A stretch of DNA of 11,721 nucleotides from Acidobacteriota bacterium (GTDB taxonomy: Bacteria; Acidobacteriota; Terriglobia; UBA7540): assembly GCA_021828225.1 (NCBI GenBank), contig JAKASH010000039.1, positions 344 to 12,064 on the forward strand, written 5' to 3'. Shown one piece after another: positions 6,456 through 11,721 of this stretch. The position numbers were made by a program, and so were the translations under genes. Within the stretch, counting starts at the first letter, position 1. Every line of letters starts with the position of its first letter. The notes under the pieces are model-generated. The model saw only the letters and a program-made list of their open reading frames with translations. It did not search any database and was not told the DNA's origin.

Positions 6456-7277
6456 TTAGTTCGTGACAACGCCTTCTGGATTGCGGGCCGGGCCTGTTGA
6501 TTCGAGGTAATTAATGTAGCCTTCGATCATGCGCTTCGTTATTGCCCGTGCCTCGTCGATTTCTACGGGTGTCGCGTCTCGGAGTTGCCCGATATTCGCG
6601 CCTCGATGTCGCCCTTGACGAAGAGGAGCTTCATCCGCCAGATAGCCCAGTCGGCTCCAATCTTTCCGTTTCGAAATTCCGAGGATGGGACAAGCGTTGG
6701 TGGGATGTCCAAAGCACTTTCCCATGGCATCTCGAATTTCGTAGAGATGAATGAACAGATTATCAGGGTCGTCCACCGAAGCCTTGTAGCTCTTCAGGAG
6801 CGACCGAAGAACCGGATTCTTCAGATGCGCACAGGCCCGCTCTACGAGCGCTTTCATTTCAGCGGCGCGTTTCTTCTTGGAACTGAAAATCACCCTCCCG
6901 TCTTTATCCAGGGCTTCAACCTCAGCCTTCAAACACGCATGTGCAGTGAGCGACGCAGACACGCTGATCACGGAGGTTCCATCTGCACGAATACGTGTGA
7001 CGAGGTGCTCCGACAGTTCATACGGTCTGCTGTTGAAGAGTTGAACGGAAGAGAAACAAGTTTCCAGCTGTTCTCGAATCTCCTTGGCCAGCCCTTCGAT
7101 AGGCCCGCTTGGAACACTGGAAACTTTTGCGACAATCCGACCGTTTCCGATCTCCGCCACATAACCGTCTCCGTGACATTCGGGAGGTTCTTCAAAGAAA
7201 TCAGGAGGCGTGTAGCTCCACTCGAGGGTGAGGGATTCCGCCATTTCGCCCATTATAGCATCTGGATAGGTCCTCAC
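6456..7277 (-). CDS. Protein of unknown function (273 aa), coupled to the AlbA_2 protein
   Basis: I do not recognise a named family with certainty. Soluble, with no signal peptide. The N-terminal part (13-120) looks like a mixed beta domain (LTLEWSYTPPDFFEE, DGYVAEIGNGRIVAKV). Residues 121-165 are charged and helical (SSKKKRAAEMKALVERACAH). The C-terminal part (about 172-258) is helical and carries NLFIHLYEIRDAMGKCFG, KDWSRLGYLADEAPLRQGRH and EARAITKRMIEGYINYL. Its layout resembles short HEPN-like proteins in which an Arg/His motif precedes a last helix. RQGRH (220-224) could be a variant of the RxxxxH ribonuclease motif, but this is weak. The GTG start at 7277 overlaps the stop of the preceding gene (GTGA, 7274-7277), implying coupling. 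ATGs at 7253 and 7244 are alternative starts. It is the last gene of the minus-strand group. Confidence 0.75.
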   Translation of the reverse strand: MRTYPDAIMGEMAESLTLEWSYTPPDFFEEPPECHGDGYVAEIGNGRIVAKVSSVPSGPIEGLAKEIREQLETCFSSVQLFNSRPYELSEHLVTRIRADGTSVISVSASLTAHACLKAEVEALDKDGRVIFSSKKKRAAEMKALVERACAHLKNPVLRSLLKSYKASVDDPDNLFIHLYEIRDAMGKCFGHPTNACPILGISKRKDWSRLGYLADEAPLRQGRHRGANIGQLRDATPVEIDEARAITKRMIEGYINYLESTGPARNPEGVVTN

Positions 7278-7939
7278 TGCTTGGTTCTGATTTCCAGTCG
7301 GTTCCCCTTGTGGTCGAACGCGAGCGTAATATCCGAAATAGCAAACGTTTTGCTGTAACTCTTGTTAGGACCTTCGAGCGTCACAAAGAACTGATTGCAG
7401 TCCACAACAGTGCAATCTGATTCGTAGCCAATGCTTCGATTCGTTGGGTCCATCTTAGACGGATGCCACAGGGTAACGAATTTCCCGCGCCACTTCAGAA
7501 GTTCATACGCCAAGCTGTTTCTCTGCGCCATCAGTTCTGCGAATTTTTCTCCCGAAGCTTCAACCGACTTGGAACCCACACGCACGTATGCCGGTCCGGA
7601 GAAGTGCGGTCGTTCCCTGCTTCCCCGCACGATCACGGCAAGAAATTGTTTGCCGTCCGTTTCCATCGCTTTGAACCGCGCAAAGATGGGAGGATAAATT
7701 CGGCTGATTCTATCGGTCACTTTTTTCTGCAAAGATTCGACATTGTTGCCGTCCTGTACGCGGCCATCGTCGTACACGCCGACGAATATGATTCCGGGGT
7801 CATCGAACGCCAACGAATTCGAGAATGCAACAGCCGTCTTGAGACAGTCGTTGTAATCGCTCGATGTCTTACGCTCGACGGTGCTGTCCTCGCGGTTCGC
7901 CAGCCGCAGAAGGATGTCATTGTCGGTGAGTTCAATCAT
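7274..7939 (-). CDS. AlbA_2 (Schlafen-type) domain protein (221 aa)
   Basis: Residues 11-130 match the AlbA_2 putative nucleic-acid/nucleotide-binding domain. Seen: REDSTVERKTS (16-26), corresponding to the family's 'ES..LEFK'; a helix with LKTAVAFSNSL (33-43); GIIFVGVYDDGRVQ (49-62); ISRIYPPIF (78-86); FLAVIVRGSRERPHFSGPAY (99-118); and YVRVGSKSVEAS (118-129). The C-terminal 80 residues form a beta-rich domain (TVVDCNQFFVTLEG, SKTFAISDITLAF, GNRLEI), probably SH3-like, often seen behind short AlbA_2 domains. AlbA_2 proteins occur in regulators and in phage-defence or mobile-element genes; the function here is unknown. The ATG at 7939 is preferred because GAGG lies six bases upstream. A TTG at 7957 would add six residues. 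Its stop overlaps the next gene by four bases. Confidence 0.85.
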   Translation of the reverse strand: MIELTDNDILLRLANREDSTVERKTSSDYNDCLKTAVAFSNSLAFDDPGIIFVGVYDDGRVQDGNNVESLQKKVTDRISRIYPPIFARFKAMETDGKQFLAVIVRGSRERPHFSGPAYVRVGSKSVEASGEKFAELMAQRNSLAYELLKWRGKFVTLWHPSKMDPTNRSIGYESDCTVVDCNQFFVTLEGPNKSYSKTFAISDITLAFDHKGNRLEIRTKQ

Positions 7940-8054
7940 TCCACGCCTCACGGCCAAAGCGAATTGAGCACCGCAGCGAGCCTTGCCCCAGCCCTCGCCA
8001 ACTGCAACTGAATCGTAGCCGACGCCGCAAAGAATTGCACGCCCCTCTTTGGAA

Positions 8055-8486
8055 TTAGCGATTGTGGCGCGGAACTATTCCTGCGTTCATGTGCTCCTCC
8101 AATCCCTCCACAGGGTACATCACCATTCGCCCGATTCGGGCAAATGGGGGACCGTTCTGCGAGCGACGCAACCTCCATGCACGCAGCGTTGACAATTTTA
8201 CCCCCATGTATTCCGCTGCCTCGCGTTCTCTTACATATCGCTTCCGTGTGGCGGCATCTTGCGGCGGGACCGGCAGTCGGGCAGCAATGGCGTCCGCGAC
8301 TTTTGCCGCCAGAACCGCCTCGTCCAATGTATGAATACCTCGGCACTTCGGGCCGAACAATTCCGTCATTGATTTCCGAAGTACTTCGCTCAGGGAATCA
8401 ACGCGATTACATAGCATAAGAAACTCTTCATGAAGTTCCGCTAGATCACGTTTTGCCCGTTCGATGTCGCGATATTGCGCGCCCAT
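8055..8486 (-). CDS. Excisionase-like / helix-turn-helix DNA-binding protein (143 aa)
   Basis: Residues about 1-75 (ATG at 8486) are helical and charged, with a coiled-coil look (IERAKRDLAELHEEFLMLCN). Residues about 82-140 form a HTH_17/excisionase-type winged helix: KRYVREREAAEYMGVKLSTL, then RAWRLRRSQNGPPFARIGRM and VMYPVEGLEEHM. The pattern 'EAAEYxGVxxxTLRxWR...GPPxxRIGRxVxY' is characteristic. Such proteins act as excisionases, directing recombination, or as small transcription regulators of mobile elements. GGAGG five bases before the ATG at 8486 decides the start; the ATG at 8498 lacks a ribosome site. A strong promoter candidate lies just upstream. It is followed by 115 bases with no clear gene and then the AlbA_2 gene, probably on one transcript. 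Confidence 0.85.
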   Translation of the reverse strand: MGAQYRDIERAKRDLAELHEEFLMLCNRVDSLSEVLRKSMTELFGPKCRGIHTLDEAVLAAKVADAIAARLPVPPQDAATRKRYVREREAAEYMGVKLSTLRAWRLRRSQNGPPFARIGRMVMYPVEGLEEHMNAGIVPRHNR

Positions 8487-8519
8487 GAGTTCCTCCATTA
8501 GGTAGCCATTCTGGGTTGC

Positions 8520-8548
8520 ATTGTAACGACCAGACGTAACTGTGGAAA
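8520..8548 (-). promoter_or_regulatory. Candidate sigma70-type promoter of the HTH/AlbA_2 group
   Basis: On the minus strand, -35 TTTCCA (8543-8548), a 17-base spacer and -10 TACAAT (8520-8525). The start of transcription would fall near 8513, leaving about 27 bases of leader with GGAGG before the ATG at 8486. Confidence 0.6.
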
Positions 8549-8603
8549 ACGATCACTGATGCGCCGCTTCAGCCCTGCCTTGCCGATGACGAGGGTGCAA
8601 AGA

Positions 8604-8774
8604 TCAGGAAAAGAGCCGCCCGCTGCGCGTTACCGACTCAATCCCAAGGTCTTGCTCCGTTTTCTGCTTCCACAGTTCCCGGAACAGTTCGACCGTCGCA
8701 GGCGCGTGCCTGGCGTAGTGGTTGTTGGCGAAGACGAAAACCGGGTTCCGCTCCGCCCAGAAAGGTGCTAAAGT
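8604..8774 (-). pseudogene. DUF72 (YecE-like) C-terminal remnant
   Basis: On the minus strand the frame reads STLAPFWAERNPVFVFANNH, then YARHAPATVELFRELWKQK, and ends after about 20 more residues. VFVFANNHYARHAPATVELF matches the conserved C-terminus of DUF72 proteins ('VFVFxNNHYxGHAxxxxxxL'). The rest of the roughly 240-residue domain is absent: upstream the frame runs into unrelated sequence under the next gene. It is a decayed or cut gene end. The remaining parts of 8499-8860 hold the promoter at 8520-8548 and nothing else convincing. Confidence 0.65.
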
Positions 8775-8860
8775 GCTGGCCCGGGCGACGCAGCTGGGTC
8801 CACGTTTGGTGTCTGCTGCGCGCCCCAAAGTCGGCCCCCCATTTCCGATAAGGAGCACAA

Positions 8861-9466
8861 ATGAAATCCGCCATTTTGCAGTTGTCGTCCCGGGGACCCT
8901 CGACATCGCTGCTGCAGGCACGCTGCTGGCTGGGCGCGGTGATTTTCGCCGTCGCCCTGACGTTCGCAGTGCCAGTACCTGTGCATGCCCAAGATCAAGA
9001 GTTGCGGGACCTCGCCACGCAGTTGGCGCAAAAGATAACCAAATCGGGAAAGAAGACAGTTGCTGTCGTAGATTTCACTGATCTGCAGGGCACAGTAACC
9101 GAACTCGGCAGGTTCCTCGCGGAGGAACTGTCTGTTTGCCTTTCACAGCAGGCGAGCGGATTTCAGGTCATTGATCGAACTTACTTGAAGACCATCCTCC
9201 GAGAACACAAGCTGGACGCATCGGGGCTAATTGACCCCGCCACCGCGTCAAAACTAGGGGAGATCACGGGCGTACAAGCCCTAATAACTGGAACTATCAC
9301 GCCCTTGGGGGATAACGTATCTCTTTCCGTGAAGGTGCTAAACGCGACGACCGAAGCTATCATCGCTGCTACGATTACTAAAATTCCTAGAACGGAAGCG
9401 ATCAACGTGCTCCTGAATACGAGCGTCGCGGGGGGGGGGGGACAATGGCAGCTTGTCGTCCGCTGA
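8861..9466 (+). CDS. Secreted FlgO/CsgG-like protein, N-terminal part before the poly-G tract (201 aa as read)
   Basis: Exported protein. Signal peptide 1-43: a long N-region, then WLGAVIFAVALTFAVPVPVHA, with cleavage before QDQ. Residues 49-185 form a FlgO-like alpha/beta domain: KKTVAVVDFTDLQG (64-77), LGRFLAEELSVCL (82-94), FQVIDRTYLKTILREHKLDA (101-120), GEITGVQALITGTITPLGD (133-151) and VLNATTEAIIAATI (159-172). Family members act at the outer membrane or in flagellar/secretion assembly. After VAGGGG the frame runs out (QWQLVVR, stop) because of 12 consecutive G at 9430-9441. With one G fewer it would continue as VAGGGDNGSLSSADEGS into the next open frame, giving 347 residues. AGGAG five bases before the ATG is a good ribosome site. 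Confidence 0.85.
   Translation: MKSAILQLSSRGPSTSLLQARCWLGAVIFAVALTFAVPVPVHAQDQELRDLATQLAQKITKSGKKTVAVVDFTDLQGTVTELGRFLAEELSVCLSQQASGFQVIDRTYLKTILREHKLDASGLIDPATASKLGEITGVQALITGTITPLGDNVSLSVKVLNATTEAIIAATITKIPRTEAINVLLNTSVAGGGGQWQLVVR
9430..9441 (+). repeat. Run of 12 G at the frame break
   Basis: Uninterrupted G tract inside the linker of the FlgO-like gene. As given, the frame ends 9 codons later. A tract of 11 (or 8 or 14) G fuses the two halves. Such tracts are known slippage sites and also frequent sequencing-error sites. Confidence 0.95.
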
Positions 9467-9905
9467 CGAAGGTTCATCTGTCACCGGTGAGGGGCAAGGG
9501 GGCGGAAAGACCCCAAAGGTCCAAGCCAGCTACCACGGCACTAACGTAAACATCGTCGTCAGGCAATGCCGCAGAAGGGCAGATACAGTGGAGTGCTTCG
9601 GCACCGTGACGGACACTGCAAGTGACCCAATGTTCTTCTACTTAAGCCAGACCTATATGTTAGACAATCTCGGTAATCAATATAATGTGAACAATTGGCA
9701 GAATATGAGGCTCGGGGCGAGTGGCACTTCACAACACATTGAACCGAACTTGCCGATGAAATTCTACCTATCCGTGGGGAAGGTTGACCAAGCTGCACAT
9801 TCGGTGAGCATCGTCATGGGATGCGGGTATTACGGGCAGGGTTTAACTAACCGTCAGGAAACAGTAACACTGCGGCACGTACCTATCCGGGAAGGTGAGC
9901 CGTGA
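9453..9905 (+). CDS. C-terminal half of the FlgO-like protein, out of frame downstream of poly-G (150 aa as read)
   Basis: Probably not an independent gene: the only start in this stretch is TTG with no ribosome site, and the frame is open back through the G run. After a Gly/Ser/Glu-rich linker (1-25) comes a beta-rich domain: ASYHGTNVNIVVRQCRRRAD (25-44), TVECFGTVTDTASDPMFFYL (45-64), YMLDNLGNQYNVNNWQNMRL, and MKFYLSVGKVDQAAHSVSIV. The 'xVxVxxC...VxCxxxVTN...xxxxDxxGNxY' plan occurs in extracytoplasmic domains of Acidobacteriota-like secreted proteins, so it should lie in the periplasm or on the surface if joined to the signal peptide. The next gene's ATG follows 19 bases after the stop, suggesting an operon. 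Confidence 0.6.
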   Translation: MSSADEGSSVTGEGQGGGKTPKVQASYHGTNVNIVVRQCRRRADTVECFGTVTDTASDPMFFYLSQTYMLDNLGNQYNVNNWQNMRLGASGTSQHIEPNLPMKFYLSVGKVDQAAHSVSIVMGCGYYGQGLTNRQETVTLRHVPIREGEP

Positions 9906-9924
9906 GGACAGGCGAGAGGGAGTA

Positions 9925-11253
9925 ATGGGAACACCAAGTGTGACGGAGCGAGCTTTCAGCTGGTTTTCCCAGCATAGGAAGCTTCTCGTCTGGCTGTCCC
10001 TTCTGGTTGTCGCCGGGGTTCTTGTCTCTTGGGCCATAACCGGCGTTGCGCCATACCTGTTCTGGCTTTGGCTGCGGCATTTTTCCAAGACGTTGGCTCT
10101 TCAATCAGGCCTGAGTCCCAACCTTGTGACCGGCCTGGTGCTTGTCGCTACGATTCCATTCTTCGTGGCCGTCTTCAAGTACGCGAGAGGAATTGTCAGG
10201 TTCTGGGGGAAATTCCCATCGCTCCGCCTCTATTCTAGGCCGTCCGGCATAATCATTGTGTGTTACGTGGCTCTATTCTTCTTCGCGCGCTATTTCGCAA
10301 ACCGTCACGCCTATTACTCGAAATGGTGTGCCGATACGCCGGAAGGTATCAAGGTCTTCGACACCTACGGGACAGGCCGCGATCCGACCTACGGTATTAG
10401 GCTACACACATGCACGTTCGCCGAGATCGTTGCGTTGAGACGGCAGCAGGTTGCCATCACCGCGCCCCATCAGATTCTCGTAAGAGATCCCGAACATTTT
10501 GCCTTTTTTGATCCAATCACCGGCGCTCCGCGCGTATGGTATTACAAGACGGCTGAAGGCAGCTATCGGCTCTACAGTGCTCCGGGGAGAGATTCCGAAA
10601 CAGGGGCCCCGCTCATGCCAATCGACCCGCAGACAAGAGAGGCTCTAATCGACTTGGAGCACCAAGCCCGAGAGCGCACTGCTGAATTGGAGCACAAAGC
10701 GCAACAGCGCGCCGCTGAAGCTTCCGCAGCCGAGTCTGTAGCGCGGCATGCATCGTATGTGAACCGTTACCTAAACACGAGTATTCCAGTGCGCGGACCG
10801 GCGAAGCGTGCGGCCGTCTTAATTTTCGAGAACGACGGAGAGGAGTTACCGGAGGCCGAAGACTACATTCTGTCGGTTTTCACGCGGGACGGTGCCACGC
10901 CCGTGGCTTCGTTATTTAAGCCTGCTTTTGTCTCCGGGGGCCGCGCGTTGGCCCTCTTCAACGGCGATTGGAGCCAAGCGACGCAAATTGACCTTCCACA
11001 CTACCTCAGCTATCTCTTACTAGGAACCGCTCACGTCTCTTTCTCCCAAAACGGCGCACTGGAAGGCGTCCGAACGGCGACTTTGGACTTGCACCTAAGG
11101 GCCCTCAATCTAAATACCCAATCGGTGGCCAACGACGCAATGATTCATATAGCTGGAGCCGGGTTTACCAAACAGCGCGCCATGGATAACGCGATTGTCC
11201 ATTCAGAGCCGCAGCTTGCTGGCTTCACAAAGTCGGCTCTAGGAAGACACTAG
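9925..11253 (+). CDS. Membrane protein with coiled coil and FlgO-like C-terminal domain (442 aa)
   Basis: Function unknown; probably anchored in the inner membrane. Hydrophobic segments at about 20-40 (LLVWLSLLVVAGVLVSWAIT), 66-84 (NLVTGLVLVATIPFFVAVF) and 108-123 (GIIIVCYVALFFFARY). Residues 132-235 hold a domain with HQILVRDPEHFAFFDPITG, PRVWYYKTAEGSYRLYSAPG and ETGAPLMPID, a 'FFDPxTGxPxVWYY...xxLFxxPGxxPxTGxxL' pattern. Residues 238-275 are a likely coiled coil (LEHQARERTAELEHKAQQRA). Residues 294-430 look like a second FlgO/CsgG-type domain (RAAVLIFENDGEELPEAEDY, YLLLGTAHVSFSQNGALEGV, IAGAGFTKQRAMDNAI). I chose the ATG at 9925 because GAGG lies five bases upstream. A GTG at 9895 would overlap the preceding gene by 11 bases. 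The shared FlgO-like fold and the 19-base gap suggest it works with the secreted protein before it. Confidence 0.8.
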   Translation: MGTPSVTERAFSWFSQHRKLLVWLSLLVVAGVLVSWAITGVAPYLFWLWLRHFSKTLALQSGLSPNLVTGLVLVATIPFFVAVFKYARGIVRFWGKFPSLRLYSRPSGIIIVCYVALFFFARYFANRHAYYSKWCADTPEGIKVFDTYGTGRDPTYGIRLHTCTFAEIVALRRQQVAITAPHQILVRDPEHFAFFDPITGAPRVWYYKTAEGSYRLYSAPGRDSETGAPLMPIDPQTREALIDLEHQARERTAELEHKAQQRAAEASAAESVARHASYVNRYLNTSIPVRGPAKRAAVLIFENDGEELPEAEDYILSVFTRDGATPVASLFKPAFVSGGRALALFNGDWSQATQIDLPHYLSYLLLGTAHVSFSQNGALEGVRTATLDLHLRALNLNTQSVANDAMIHIAGAGFTKQRAMDNAIVHSEPQLAGFTKSALGRH

Positions 11254-11462
11254 CCTGCTTTATTCGTGAACCGGCGGCGAGGTTCGATTTTTGGAGGCTT
11301 GTTGCGGCTTCGTAGCAAGCTGGAAGGCCCGTGCCGCGTCTGTGGGCACTTATCCTCGGTTGCGGGCCGGGCGAGAGCAGAAAGAGCACTGACTGCGAAG
11401 ACACCGCGCCCTGGCTGCCGCACCAGTGAGCGAAAGTTGGTGTTTGGGGAGCTATCGAGAGG
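11254..11462. other. Non-coding stretch before the transposase remnant
   Basis: No convincing gene, promoter or terminator. The open frames here (plus strand 11266-11517, minus strand 11225-11521) have no recognisable motif. The part nearest 11462 is probably the outer flank of the decayed insertion sequence. Confidence 0.4.
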
Positions 11463-11669
11463 TTACCCGCTCGGCGCGCCGAAACTGAGGGCGACTTGGC
11501 GGAAGCTGGCCAAGTAGGCAAACGAGGCGGGAAGATGAATCACCACGCGGCGCACCGAGACCACCACCTGGGCGCCTAGCTTCAGCAGCCGCTCCCGCAA
11601 AGTCCACACCTGCGCCCGCGCGCAGGCCGTGCGCTGGGCCCGCTGACCTGCCCCCCGTTTTTGGTCCAC
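11463..11669 (-). pseudogene. IS4/IS1380-type DDE transposase, C-terminal remnant
   Basis: The frame ends in RTACARAQVWTLRERLLKLG, AQVVVSVRRVVIHLPASFAY and LASFRQVALSFG. This matches the extreme C-terminus of DDE group 1 (IS1380-like) transposases, with pattern 'LRxxLLKLGAxVxxSxRRVxxxLPxSFPxxxxFxxxxxxLG'. Only about 60 family residues remain. An in-frame stop lies immediately upstream of the GTG at 11669, and the catalytic core is absent. The first nine codons (VDQKRGAGQ) are probably not family sequence. It cannot be active. A gene cut by the window edge is unlikely because the frame is already closed at about 11670. Confidence 0.6.
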
Positions 11670-11721
11670 TCATAATGAAGCTTCCGGGGTTTTGTTCTTC
11701 ACTGCAAGGGTCAAGATAGGC

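Noticed and set aside
6480..6493. TTGCGGGCCGGGC shared with about 11359-11371, as possible attachment-site repeats
   Set aside because: 13 bases in GC-rich DNA, one copy inside the coding region of the 273-aa gene; no boundary logic supports it.
6585..7358. 257-residue plus-strand open frame opposite the 273-aa gene
   Set aside because: The minus-strand frame is coupled by GTGA to the AlbA_2 gene and has better protein character. The plus-strand frame has no motif.
7463..8011. 182-residue plus-strand open frame opposite the AlbA_2 gene
   Set aside because: Shadow frame; the AlbA_2 motifs on the minus strand are clear.
7948..8040. Possible 30-residue minus-strand peptide (GTG start) in the gap between the HTH and AlbA_2 genes
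   Set aside because: GAGGGG is too close to the GTG, and the peptide has no recognisable feature. Kept only as a remote leader-peptide possibility.
11312..11335. GTAG followed by CAAGCTGGAAGGCCCGTGCC as a third REP-like unit
   Set aside because: The stem is poor and the sequence differs from the two RAYT-linked units.

Overview
The window is a GC-rich bacterial chromosome segment with an accessory, mobile-element-rich character. The best guess at origin is Acidobacteriota. This is an inference from protein style: a carboxypeptidase-regulatory-like plus TPR secreted protein, a PilZ-like protein ending in a 'F(D/L)xPxxxFWxIxFP' signature, an REP-associated tyrosine transposase (RAYT), and an RND exporter tail. 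No rRNA, tRNA or CRISPR array was seen.

Layout. Positions 1-2077 look like ordinary chromosome on the plus strand: the C-terminus of an RND efflux pump with a short terminator, a PilZ-like protein, and a secreted TPR protein. Positions 2103-2657 hold a RAYT gene with two oppositely oriented REP-like hairpins, one just upstream of it and one over its first codons. Its stop codon is the first three bases of an IS21-family element (2655-5237), which carries istA and istB on the minus strand and about 40-bp terminal inverted repeats.

Positions 5238-8600 are a minus-strand accessory block. First comes a serine recombinase preceded by a 50-residue basic protein; the two overlap by ATGA, and a candidate promoter makes the small gene probably leaderless. 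After a gene-poor stretch with a large interrupted palindrome comes a three-gene group: an excisionase-like HTH protein, an AlbA_2 (Schlafen-type) protein, and a 273-residue protein of unknown function. The last two overlap by GTGA. A good sigma70-type promoter lies just before the HTH gene. A C-terminal DUF72 remnant (8604-8774) marks old chromosome or a deletion scar.

Positions 8861-11253 are plus strand again: a secreted FlgO/CsgG-like protein that appears split from its C-terminal half by a run of 12 G, then a membrane protein with three N-terminal hydrophobic segments, a coiled coil and a second FlgO-like C-terminal domain. The window closes with the C-terminal remnant of an IS4/IS1380-type DDE transposase on the minus strand.

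The most interesting points are the poly-G tract that breaks or switches the FlgO-like fusion, the coupled AlbA_2 / unknown-protein pair beside a recombinase and an excisionase-like regulator, the small leaderless partner of the recombinase, and the REP pair around the RAYT start.
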